Below, one piece after another: positions 23,901 to 34,002 of a stretch of 64,000 nt of DNA. The notes beneath the pieces were generated by a model. That model had not been told where the DNA came from and made no database searches. It saw only the letters and a list, made by a program, of their open reading frames with translations. This stretch comes from Sarcocystis neurona (taxonomy: Eukaryota > Apicomplexa > Conoidasida > Eucoccidiorida > Sarcocystidae). The position numbers were made by a program, and so were the translations under genes. How positions within the stretch are numbered: position 1 is the first letter of the stretch; the number at the start of each line of letters is the position of its first letter. The stretch is taken from positions 2,225,369 through 2,289,368 of the forward strand of contig KL647307.1 in NCBI GenBank assembly GCA_000727475.1. The letters run 5' to 3'.

Positions 23901-26645
23901 ACAAGTGGTTGAGGTTTCATACGGATGACTGGGTGATGTGACAAGCTTCCGCAGTTTAAGGCAGGATGGGAGGTGTTTTTTGGTCCGCACATCCCCCGCC
24001 TACATGTTGCGAATGTCTATTTTCCTCGGGAGGCACACGATTCACAACGGGGCAACCGACATGGCTCTACATCGTTTAATTTGCTGTGGCTTCCCCGCAG
24101 GTTAATAAAGTCCTGACTGCAAATCATACGTTTCACTTGGGCACGACGACAAAAGAGGGGGGCTGTAGTTACAGTTTCGGACCAACGCTTGTCATTGGAG
24201 AGCCGGACGAAGCAGCTCAGCAAGAAGGCGAAATGCCGAAGTTTTTTGGAATGGCCCGCCTAAGCTCGGATGGATTCTTGCAGGCCCGGTATGGTGCAAC
24301 TGTTAGATGCTTGCTTCTGAAGCCGTAACATGCAGCTGGCATATGTTTACAGGTGTACGTGTGAGTCGCTGACGGCGTCACAGTGTAAAATAACAAGCGG
24401 TAGTCGCGAGCGTAGAGGCTCCGCACCTCAGTGCGGTGTATCCGAGTATGTTGCGGCAGCCTCGGTGCGACAGCGGAGAACAGCAGAACCAGTGCTTGTA
24501 GCAGCCCTTGTCACTGTTCCCACTAAGGGTCGCTATCTTCCCTACGTGCTACCGTTGGTACGATGTGACCGTATGCCATAGATTTATCAAAGCTTTAAGC
24601 AAGACGGCAGACATAAAGTTCAACTCAAACTCTTCGCTCGCAGAGGGCGCAAAGGACAAAGCGATGTACGAAATATGTCTGGATAAAGTCGGAAATGACT
24701 GGGCAACGAACTTCAAGCTTGCGTGGCAAGGTAATAGCGACAGCACTGGCGCGTGGACGTGACTTCGTGACCTACGAAGTTGTACAGAGTGCAAACCTCA
24801 CAGAATCCTTACGTTCACATGAGGCAGATATGCAGATCGCAGCTGCCTGTCGAGTCGACTGCATTTCTTGTTACAGCTTGCTCCTCTGTAGATGGGGGTA
24901 TTTTTTGTTGCAATGCAGGAACGTGGATTGTCAACGGCTTGTTTTCGCAAGTGATAACGCCGAAGCTGCAGATGGGCGGGGAACTCACGTGGGTGGTAAG
25001 CTGACTAGTGTACACTAGAGCGATGCCTTTTCCGTCGTTCGTAACTCCACAGGAAGCTTTGGTGAGGAAGCACATGTTGAAGGCTCTTGTGAAATTATTC
25101 AGACAACCGGGAGAACATTTACACGTCTTAGCTGTTCGAAAGAGGGGTGGTGTAGCTCAGGTTTCTTGTTGGAAACTACTGTAGTCAAAGAGTGATTTTG
25201 GCTCAGCCTCTCGACGCAGAAATTCAGTGGTCTGTGTACGTGGATGACTCTTTCAATTCTCATTTTTTCTTTCAGACGGCAAACGGCCTTTCTATGGCAA
25301 GTGTTGGCGGACGGTATGCGTTTGACGAAAATAACATAGGCTCCTGTGAGTACCACCGTGTTGACAGCGGAGTGAACGTCCAGCAGCTCTCAATCTCTGT
25401 AGTACGAACGTAGAGGCCAAATCTGTACCGCAGCTTCTGCTCACACAACTGAATACGACTGAAGTCGTCACTGATTTACTGATTCCAATTCTAACTGAGG
25501 CCTGAGGATAAAAATTTCAAAGGAATTCTTTTGTCAGGACACCAGCAGCGTATCTTAAACGCACACGTCTGGTGCTGCGCTCGCAGGAGGCAGTCTGTCG
25601 GTTCCCGTGTTCCGTTTGCACTTGCGAAGAAGGTGTCGTGTAATTGGTGGTTACGGTAGCCGAACGCATACGTTTATGGCACTCGTAGACTTGAGGACAC
25701 ACTCTCTAAAGTGCTGTGCTGCGGTTTTTTTCTGGGCAGGCCAGATCGGCGTTAGCCCGGATTTTAGCTCTCCCCTGGGCCTTGCTACAGACGTGTATTC
25801 CGGCAAAGCTCAGTACGTTCGAAAGGTAAGGGGCGGTTACGCACTAACAGGGATGGGAACTTGTAATGGCCTGTACTGCGAACTGCGGTGGTTCATTTGG
25901 GCAATGGAATTCAGCAGTGCTCTGATATGGCAACTCATCGCGTGCGGTTCGCCGTAGCCGTCTAGAGGTGTCCTGCGTCTAGCACCTTGGAAGTGAGGCG
26001 TAATTGTTGCATATACGACGTAGGTTACTTGAGTGCTTTCCTTGTGCCAATCATATTTTCCACCTCCTTTCCAGGTAACAGACAGGCTCTCCGTCGGGAC
26101 GGAAATCGAGTGCGCACATCCGGACATGTCATCATCTCTCAAGCTGGTGAGACGGTGCGCACTGTCTGTTACAGAGCAGTTTTGAAATGTCGCAGCAGCC
26201 GTATTAAGGTAGGTCGAACATTTTTCCTGAAATCAAGGTGTCTTGTCGGTGGCACTGCAAGACGTCAGGCTTAAAGCGAGCGCGTGACCACACCATTCAT
26301 TGATATTTGTTATCAGCCTAGCCTCCGGCGTGGTAACCGACCAGATAGGTCGTAATGCGCAGGCGCGACGGTCGCGGGCATACAAGATGTCGCTGCGAGA
26401 TGCTTTTCAGCAAGAGGATCCAAACGTTGGGTCCACTCGGTTTGCATGCTGTGATTCAGGGATGGCAGTACTTATTTCGCCAGGCTCGAGTGCAGGGCAC
26501 AATAGACACCGCGGGTCGTGTTGCAATGTATTCACAAGATTATAACGGATTTGCCCTGAGCGGTCTCATCGACTACTGGCACGGAGATTACAGGTTTGGA
26601 TTTCAGATGAACGTCGTTCCTCCTCCTCCGCCAGCGGACCAATAG
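20933..26645 (+). CDS. TOM40: TOM40, mitochondrial outer-membrane import channel
   Basis: Forms the beta-barrel pore of the TOM complex that brings precursor proteins across the mitochondrial outer membrane. Core exons: 23050-23149, 24101-24288, 24582-24730, 24919-24995, 25276-25345, 25740-25825, 26075-26146 and 26460-26645. All are GT-AG with matching phases and give about 309 residues, the usual size of the barrel. Family signatures: SREW...NFDGFR at the start, KLAWQG and the following strand, and ARVQGTIDTAGRV. The final strand is RFGFQMNV, an exact fit to the sorting beta-signal (polar-x-Gly-x-x-hydrophobic-x-hydrophobic), before a short Pro tail. The first exon is less sure. I propose 20933-21624, an ATG-started Ala/Ser-rich extension of 230 residues ending CC|GTAAGC; its phase 2 fits the core exon at 23050 and gives 539 aa in total. 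The extension has no family match, and a closer, unseen first exon is possible. Confidence 0.9.
22892..23017. repeat. 63-bp tandem duplication just upstream of the TOM40 core
   Basis: Two 63-bp copies (22892-22954 and 22955-23017) differ at only a few positions. The period is 21 codons, and both copies are open in the frame that runs into the TOM40 exon starting near 23050. They may lie in intron 1 or form part of a longer exon, because several AG acceptors are available. Confidence 0.9.
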
Positions 26646-27694
26646 CCACAAGCGCTAGAAGGCGCCTGAGTACTTCAGTAAAACGAGTGTGTTCCTGTAT
26701 CATCATACCTTCTGCTTTATACTGACTGTTGTACTGGCGCGCACCTGGTGTACACCTGTGCGAATTTAAAATGATGCGAGTCGAAGAATCGGGGACGGTG
26801 CCTTGCTGTACGGTTGAATCACTGAAGAGCAACGTGGGGCGTTTTTATGCTGGATTCGCAGACAGTGGTTTGTTGGTTTCAGAGTCCCTTCGTATTTTCC
26901 TTGCACTCCCTGTGAGATATGGCACACATCCCAGCGACCGACTTCAGCGCAGGCCGCTGGAGCTGCTTCAACGTCTAACGTGTCAACATTATCTAAACAA
27001 AATTATCAGACGCAAACTGCGTTTCGGCAGGTTTTACTACGGAGTACACGAACGTGGCGGTCGTGCACAGTAGTGCAGAACGTGAAAAGACCACGTGCGC
27101 GACGTCTTAAAATATTTCACCTGTGCCGGCGACCGTCTCCATTCAACCTTGAGTGCCTTTAAATTGGTTAAATTTTCGCGACCACTTCTGCGGAGCACCA
27201 TGGGCTGTCACTGGGTATATCACCCAAGGACGCTCGTTGATGCCAGTCACACACATACACTTATTGAAGTAAAATTTATTGACTTTGAGTGAAGTCGGTT
27301 AATGCGCGCATGCGCAAATCATCGAAAAAAAATTTTCTAGCGCCGACTTGTAGGTTGCTGGCATGCCCGTCAGAAATAGGGACAAGGCGTGAGCGGCAGC
27401 CATCAGTCGTGCGGTCGTTTAATGAAGCTATTACTAGCAGGAAAGTGCGCACCGTTGCACACTCCCGTATAACCGTTCACAGGAGACCCCTTCGTTTTTC
27501 CAGTCACGTTTGGAAATTTCCGAGCTCGGTACGCGTGCAGGAAAAGGATTTCGAAAACATAGGCTGCGGAGGTGTAAGTGTTGTCATACTTTATCGAGTG
27601 TGAAATGACTTGATGGAAGTTGGTAGGAGTGCTCAGCGCACGCAACGGCAGCGTCTAGTTCAGGATACTTTTAGACACGTCCTGGTCCTCTTTT
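26646..27694. other. 3' flank of TOM40
   Basis: No open frame here is convincing; the longest is 114 codons on the plus strand at 26729-27073, Arg/Leu-rich and without domain features. The stretch should contain the TOM40 3' UTR and polyadenylation site, but I see no reliable mark of either. Confidence 0.4.
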
Positions 27695-28138
27695 TCATGG
27701 TGACGGCGACTGAAGATTTCTTTTTAAAGAGGAGTAGAGTGACTTCACGTTTGTGGAGACCCAAGGTAATAAGTCCGTCCGCACTTCTACGGTTTCAGTA
27801 GAGCAAGTGTCGGGGACGGCGCAGATACTATCTTCATTATATACTGCAGACTCTTGTGCTAAGGTTTCAGTAAAACAAGTGGCGGGGACAGTACACATAC
27901 TGTCTGCACTATATACTGCAGAGTCTTCTTGTGCAAACGTGTGCGTGGTGTTGTAATCGACGGAAGCACGGTACCCCCTCACAAGACTTTCTGCAGAGTC
28001 TTCTAGTGTCACCATGTGTGCGGTATCGTACTTGACGGCTTCGCAGTGCAGGCAGCAGCTGTAATCTGCTGAACGTGCAGCAGGTGCATCACTCGGCGCT
28101 GTGACCTGCACGTAAGCTGGACTGCTCTGCTTTCTCAT
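27695..28138 (-). CDS. Small acidic repeat protein, hypothetical, 147 aa
   Basis: An ATG-started frame of 147 codons. The middle holds imperfect repeats of about 24 residues with the pattern AQE(D)SAVYxxDSxCxVPxTCxTET. The encoding 72-bp units begin at 27791 and 27863, and a more diverged third copy (TLEDSAESLV) lies N-terminal to them. The composition is acidic with regularly spaced Cys. No signal peptide, transmembrane segment or known domain is visible. The in-frame period and sustained acidic character favour coding, but a chance frame through a minisatellite is possible. A splice-joined exon of a larger gene is also possible, since the frame lies on the minus strand between two plus-strand genes. 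Confidence 0.35.
   Translation of the reverse strand: MRKQSSPAYVQVTAPSDAPAARSADYSCCLHCEAVKYDTAHMVTLEDSAESLVRGYRASVDYNTTHTFAQEDSAVYSADSMCTVPATCFTETLAQESAVYNEDSICAVPDTCSTETVEVRTDLLPWVSTNVKSLYSSLKRNLQSPSP
27791..27935. repeat. 72-bp tandem repeat, two copies
   Basis: Units starting ggtttcagta at 27791 and 27863 share caagtg, cggggac and tatatactgcaga blocks. The period is a multiple of three and stays in the minus-strand open frame. Confidence 0.85.
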
Positions 28139-28957
28139 TTACCACGCAGCACAGCTGCGAAGCGTGCGCCGGGGCCGGAGGTTGTTGGTCAGTGCGACAA
28201 CGTAGCACATGCGCACGGAGGTTACCACCACACGCTGCACTTGGCGTATATCGTTGCCCTCTGCAGCTGCACGACAACGTGGATATGAGTTTGTACACGC
28301 TCGTTACCGGTGCACTGTGGAGTCATCGGGTGTCATGAACGTTAACCTCTCGTGAGAGCTTCTTCGGTGTCCACGCGCACCCACCAGTGGGAAACACGAT
28401 AGGAGGCCCCTTTGTGATATCTCGAACCTTCAGCTCCTTGAAAGCGGTGTCCCATCAAGTCTTCTTGGCAAAACCAAAGCTGTGTCGAACGTCTGAATGG
28501 ATATACTGTTTTCAATAAGGCAGTCCAATGTTTCCGGAGCGTCTAGTGATCTCTATTTGGATGGCCAGAATCGAAGTCAAGCAACGCAACCGGACACATA
28601 AAAGACCTCTTCACCTGTTTGAAGACACGTTGTAACGTTGCTTCTCATAACACAATTCTAGTAGGAAAAGGGGATCCTTCGGCAAGCAGCTGTCAACGCA
28701 CATTACCTTCCACTCGTGGAGCTGCCGAATACCAAAGTTGACAACCTTCGCGTGTAAACGTGGGTGACCACGGTTACTGGTGTGATCACTGCAGGGGTGT
28801 CATCGGTCTGCCCTGCGTGCCAGTGGTAGGCGAAGTGTATGTACATCCGGGAAGGAAGCTGAAATTAACTCGCACAGACACACACATATCAGGGAAGAAA
28901 CCTGCAATGTGAAAGAGAATTATCGTTGGGGAGAGCGTGACAACTCTTTAAATAAAC
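28139..28957. other. Intergenic, upstream of the LamG gene
   Basis: Only short overlapping open frames are present. The segment next to 28957 ends aaataaac directly before the start codon, an A-rich context common before coccidian starts. No defined promoter element was recognised. Confidence 0.4.
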
Positions 28958-30993
28958 ATGAAGTTCCCACGGGTTGTCACAACACTCTGCGCCTTTTGTG
29001 CGGCCATTCGGATCCGCAACGATACTGTGTCATTCAGAGGAACCGCCGCATCCGCTGAAGTATCAGACGCCGCTATCGAGCAGAAGGCGCGTAATTCTGC
29101 AGCAAAAGTGTTCGAAAAGTGCTTTGACATCCCTAATTCTGTATGCCTCGGTGGGTTCTAGGGTTAAAGTACACGTCTCCAGGCCCGTTCCTCACCGGCT
29201 GATCTTGTGGAGGGGGTACCTCGCAGGCCGTCATAGGAAGCACTGTTCCTGCTAATCTTGTGGCGTGGTTCACATTCGATGAGCTCTACCCCGTTGACCA
29301 CAGCGGCAATGGGAATCACATGCACAGAGCGCCTCGGGCTGGTCCTGGCTACAATGGTACTCGCTATCTTGTTTCATCCACTTGACACGCTGTAATTGAC
29401 AGCTTTGCTTCATTTCAGGGAAAGGAGCCAGCGCCTCGTTTGTCGGTGGTAAGAAGTAGCATCTAACCCTATGGTGCGAGTCAACCGGTGTACAAAATTT
29501 GCGCAAAATTTGCAGGTTTCAGCGGGACCATCCGCTCAAGTAGTACCATAGACTCCTCCACGTTTACAGTGTACGGCCACTGTATCTCTGAGTGTTCTAT
29601 TATGACTCGGCTTACCGCAGTTGAACACCTGCGTGCTCGCAGCGCTTTCTGGCTGTATTTACTTAGCGAATCGAATGGTCGCTTCCGTAATGTAATATCT
29701 AAAGGGTAAGCTACCATGCTTTTTACAAATAATGGCGTATATAATTAGAGAGAGAGACTTATTCACATGCACATTAATAGGGATACCGGCGTGACAATTC
29801 ACATTTGCGGGTGTATGTATAAGAACAAAATTTGCACTTTTTCCGGTTTACACGGGGAGATGTTGTCATGCTTAGTATATAACCCATGCTGACGGTGATG
29901 CAGGAACGCCGCAAGCCAGACGCCTACGATTCTCCTGTACCCTGATAGCACGAGACTCTCCGTCCGTCTCACCACAGACAACAGCACATCTGAAGGGCTG
30001 CCATCCCGCGGTGCCGTGCTATTGAGACGATGGACACATCTAGCTGGTAGACTCACAGCACTACGTGTGATCTAGACGTACCAGCTTCAGATATGTAGTG
30101 CAGTGTCCGTTGACGTCGAAGGTGCGAAGATTTTTCTCAACGTAGGTAGGCGCTAGTGGAGGATTCAGGGACCTTCTCAAGTAACTGCGGGTTTGACAGG
30201 GCATGAAGGACAACGAAACAGTACGGCTTGTTCAAAACACAGAAGACCGAAGAAACACAAAAAGTTCCCCGGTTTTGCCTAACAATACAGAAACTGCGTG
30301 GGAACGTGGTAACAAACACAAGTGACTTTTTAATCGGCCCCACCGTGGAGAACAGTGGTTTTGAGGTAAGTGACCTTGTCTGACTTCTAGCATTTTGCGT
30401 CAAAAGCAGCTCAAATTGCTCATGAGCTTTTGCAGGCCTACGTTGATGACCTTCGAATTTACAATCGTGCTCTCTCTGTACGGTGCTCTGTTGACACGCG
30501 CGAACGTTCAAGCACGTGACAGAGGGGGTGCTTCAGGAGGACGAAATTGCCACACTGGTGCCTGGCGGTCTAACGGGCGTGGGCGACACGAACTTCTCTT
30601 TCCTAGGTTAGTTCAAGACTTCATCTGTCGTTGGGCTCTCCTGCTTCGCCAGGGCTTCGAGAGACACATTTTGCGACATTTTGTGCGTTTCAAGGCTGTG
30701 CGAGTTGTTCACTGGAAAGTGCCACCCGTTCGGATATGTGTAAAGAACCGGCCGCGCACCTGTGCTCGCTCCAGGAGCTCTACCAAAGCGCGATCCATAT
30801 TGCGCGTATTAACGGTGAAACACTTGCTCTTCCCGACGACACAGCAATCGCAAACGCTTCACAGGAGCCCCCTGAAGGCGTACTTATGTCTGTAGCGGAC
30901 CTGTGGCACCAAGGCGTGAGCCAAAGCGACACCTCCGTCGGCGAAACGAGAGCGGCTATGTGCTGTCGCCCGGTCACGTCGAATGGTTTCTAA
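28958..30993 (+). CDS. Secreted LamG/ConA-like lectin-domain protein with Cys-rich tail, ten exons
   Basis: Exons: 28958-29140, 29227-29356, 29419-29448, 29516-29705, 29904-30046, 30104-30141, 30291-30365, 30436-30477, 30537-30606 and 30653-30993. They give 413 aa. All introns are GT-AG with matching phase, several only 57-70 nt. An N-terminal hydrophobic stretch after MKFPR looks like a signal peptide. Residues of about 70-300 form a laminin-G-type jelly roll: LVAWFTFDE, VDHSGNGNHM, AGPGYNGKGASASFVG, AFWLYLL...GRFRNVISKG, RLSVRLTTDN, RRWTHLAVSVD, AKIFLN, FLIGPTVENSGF, and VDDLRIYNRALSEDEI near the end, as in the Laminin_G_3 family. From about 301 to 413 a Cys-rich tail includes HLCSLQELYQSAIHIARING and ends in a CCR motif. 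Likely a secreted or surface carbohydrate/protein-binding factor (inference). The exon 1/exon 2 junction has an alternative (29150/29237) that also keeps frame. Confidence 0.85.
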
Positions 30994-32910
30994 GCGGCAC
31001 ATTTATCTGCTGGACTGGGAGCTGAGTAAAGTGACGCTGCCTCTGCAGCTCTTGACCGTCGCTGAACTGCACCATTTTTGGGAGCCCATCACCTCTATTA
31101 AGGAGCACCAACGAGCTGATTACTGAATTATTCCTGCAACCCTCCGGAGATGTTCTGAGGAAGCAGACAAGAGCACCTTTACCCGTTGTTTTAAACAAGG
31201 TAGCCCACGGTTGTGTCGCTCGAGTGCCGGGCTGGATAAACAACCGCCTGGTCCTCACATCTACACGACGCCGCGTCCTAACAAGTTGGAGCTCACTGCC
31301 GGGGACGTTCACGCAGTGGCTGCGGAATGCAAACCGCTGTCTGGTCCTCACCTCCGCACGAAGGCGCACCCTAACAAGTTGCAGCTCACTGCGGCGGACG
31401 TTCGCGCGATGGTTGCGGAATAGTCACCATGAGCACACAGAGACGGATCTAGACAGTCTCTGGCTGTTTTGGCTTGGCAGTTGTTGTAGTAATCTTCCGT
31501 ATAAACACAACATATTGAACAACGAGGGCTCGTCGCACTCCGTCACTGCACTGGTGTGCAGATACAGGCTGAGGCTATCATCCGAACTAAGTGCTGCTGC
31601 TCCTCCTTGTAGACGCACACAACTGCGTTGAAAGTTGTGTTTTCCTTGACGCCGTAGCGGCCAAGCAGCATGCTTGATTTCTTTCAGCTCGCTCTATCTC
31701 ACTACATACCGTGGCGCATTGCAAGCTACATGCCACAGTGCCCTACCGTACCATGTTGTTTTGCATTGTTGTGCTTTTAGGGCAGGACATTTTCTGTCTC
31801 GTTTGTCACTTAGAAACATCCCACTGTTATGTGCCACCAGACAAAGAACGACGCGCTCTATCTCTGCTTTCGACGTCGCGGTGGTACACTGTGTTTCGCA
31901 CTTGACCACGCCGTAAAGGCTTAAGACTGAAGTCTCCAGAAGACGAAATATCATCCCCACAATTACTTTAGTCGTCATTGTGTACTCTTTACATATTAAT
32001 GCTTCAGGACCAGCGAGGTCTTGACACACGTTCTCCATGGTCAGGTGTGAAAGCAGTGTTCGGCTGTGTTGTTGTTTTGGTGGCCCCTTGTTTTGAGGCA
32101 CCGATGCTGCGCCACTTTCTTCTCATCCAGGAAAGCAGACCTACGGGGTCTGCAACACAGTAATAAGTCATTTAGACAAGGGCTTTGCCCTACAGGGTTT
32201 GCAACAACAATAGGTCACTTCCAGTAACATTTTGCATCACCATAGTAGTAAATCTTGCGCTGTCCTACCGAGCAAGCAAGTCAACGTCTTGGGCATCAGC
32301 CCAACGTTTACTCGGTTGGGTTGAGTTCCCTGTACTCAAATCTGCGTTGGAAAAGCCCCACACCTGTAGCCACAGCACGTCTTTTGGATTAAGGATGTAC
32401 TTTGCACTGAGCGACCACCTGGCCATTCGTCCCCGCGTTGAGGGCAAATTCCACGCTGGCGCACGTTTCTCCAAGAGGAACTTCATGCTTAGAGGTTAAG
32501 CCGTGGGTCCGTCACATCCTCATGGGGGAGGCGTGGACCAGATGTTCGTCGTGTGGAATAACCCTCGCACGGCTGGGGTCACACACCCGTGTGGCAGCGC
32601 ATCTCGCCTTACCAGCGATGACATGCCTGGCTGTCTTACTGCTGTTGGGTCACTTGTTCTGATATGTCCAGCACCAAGCCATATCAAGCGTCGGCAAACA
32701 CGAGTGCAAATGCACTGATCCTCGAAAGCAAAAGTATGATCTGCGGAGCCACCCCCTGTGGATTTGTCGCTCTACTCAATGATTTACCATGAGTAACAAG
32801 GATTCTGACCTGTAGGCAAGCGCGAGAGAGACCACCAATCAGAGAAAAGGGTCGATGGCGGTAAGCAGAGTGTCAGATCACGGAACCGCGAGACAAGCAC
32901 ACGGAACGGA
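30994..32910. other. Region between LamG and EGF genes
   Basis: It holds a 93-bp in-frame tandem repeat (31248-31433) and competing open frames of 60-135 codons on both strands. The minus-strand ATG frame at 32265-32486 (start MKFLLEKRAPAW) has a splice-like CAG|GTGTGG, and the plus-strand frame at 32185-32499 ends in a basic, protein-like segment. I cannot decide between them. The part next to 32910 should be the 3' flank of the EGF gene. Confidence 0.35.
31248..31433. repeat. 93-bp tandem duplication, codon-multiple period
   Basis: Copies start at the ctggtcctcac blocks at 31248 and 31341. On the plus strand the two copies translate to related segments of 31 residues (PNKLELTAGDVHAVAAE and PNKLQLTAADVRAMVAE), and then the frame stops. 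The differences are partly conservative. It may be a relic or an unplaced exon. Confidence 0.85.
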
Positions 32911-34002
32911 CTACTGTGCCCAGTCCTCGTTCCTGGCCTTGATCAGAATGTCAGCATCCCCGTCCTGTGTTCCAGACCCGTCTCTGCCTTCGAAGTCAAC
33001 GCTGCGCTGGTGTTCGACAAGTCCTTGATCTTTAGGACTTCTGCGGCGCCGATACGCAAGCACCCCACCTATCGCCCCCAGGAGCAGCAGTGCGCCGACA
33101 ACGCCTCCAGCTACAAGCAATGTAGTGCTGACTTTTTGGTGTGGCTTTGTGTCATCTGCCCCCGGTGCCTCACCAGCCCCACCATCACCCCCTGGCGTCT
33201 GAGGTTCTGAACCACTACCGTAAATATCCGCGTAGCACCTTTCATCGTCCCACAGGTTCACGGATTTGCCCTCATATCCATCTTCGCAACTGCAGCTCCT
33301 TCGGTCACCGTCGAAAAGGCAAGCCACACCTTTCTCCCCACAGGCGCCCGAATAGCAAGGCTCGTAACCCTTCTCAGGTAGACAGCTTGCTCCGCCTTCC
33401 ACGTTGAAATATGGCAGTGATCCCTCCCGGCAGATACAGTAGTAACCAGTAGGTGTATCCACGCATCTGGCAATGGCCGCATCCCCGCAAGGCTGGGACT
33501 CGCAGTCTATCCTTGGCTCTCTTCTGCATGTTATCCCTTGGGTGGACGCGACCGGTTGAAAGCCGGGAACACACTCACAAGTGTGTTTACCGTCTGGAGT
33601 GGCCCTACACAACCCCCCCAGACCACAGGGCTGATTCCCGCACTCGCCCTCCGCTACTACGCACGTTGGGGAAACCAGGCTGTGCTCTGCAAAGCCTCGC
33701 TTGCACATACACCTGTATTGGTCTCCTCCCACCCAGAGGCAAGTTTCTGAGTTCTTTCCGCATGGGAACGTACCACAAGGGCCCTCTGGAACACAATAGT
33801 TATAGTGCGACAACTTATAACCGTCTCTGCACTCGCACCGGTAACCGCGTTCAGCCGCCACACAAGTTCCGAATTCTGGTGGACCGCAAGGATTGTTCGC
33901 ACAAGGATCCGACTTGTCCGGTGGAGCTTCGTCAGCTTCAGCCGGAGTCCACGGCGACCTGAAGATGACGAAAGCGAAGAAGATTCTGGTGAAGAGCGGC
34001 AT
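32911..34002 (-). CDS. Microneme-type adhesin: five EGF-like domains, TM, short tail
   Basis: Single uninterrupted frame of 363 aa from the ATG at 34002. Residues 1-23 form a signal peptide. Five EGF-like domains with six Cys each follow: C34-C70, C76-C114, C121-C159, C167-C207 and C216-C256. An acidic Gly/Pro linker runs to about 290, then a transmembrane helix at about 294-317, a basic stop (YRRRR) and a 44-residue tail ending EDWAQ. The start of the membrane helix reads LLVAGGVVGALLLL, matching the AGG rhomboid-cleavage motif of microneme proteins. The acidic tail with a near-terminal Trp is the feature that couples such proteins to the gliding motor or guides sorting (family knowledge). 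The domain count and size are closest to the MIC7-type EGF proteins, but I leave the symbol blank. Expected to travel to micronemes and to the parasite surface during invasion (inference). The absence of introns is notable beside its intron-rich neighbours. Confidence 0.93.
   Translation of the reverse strand: MPLFTRIFFAFVIFRSPWTPAEADEAPPDKSDPCANNPCGPPEFGTCVAAERGYRCECRDGYKLSHYNYCVPEGPCGTFPCGKNSETCLWVGGDQYRCMCKRGFAEHSLVSPTCVVAEGECGNQPCGLGGLCRATPDGKHTCECVPGFQPVASTQGITCRREPRIDCESQPCGDAAIARCVDTPTGYYCICREGSLPYFNVEGGASCLPEKGYEPCYSGACGEKGVACLFDGDRRSCSCEDGYEGKSVNLWDDERCYADIYGSGSEPQTPGGDGGAGEAPGADDTKPHQKVSTTLLVAGGVVGALLLLGAIGGVLAYRRRRSPKDQGLVEHQRSVDFEGRDGSGTQDGDADILIKARNEDWAQ

Noticed and set aside
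29141..30652. Idea that the small LamG exons are separate short genes or pseudogene pieces
   Set aside because: All nine junctions keep frame and reconstitute one LamG fold in order, so a single intact gene is the simpler reading.
33453..33962. Plus-strand 169-codon frame
   Set aside because: Antisense shadow of the five-EGF protein.
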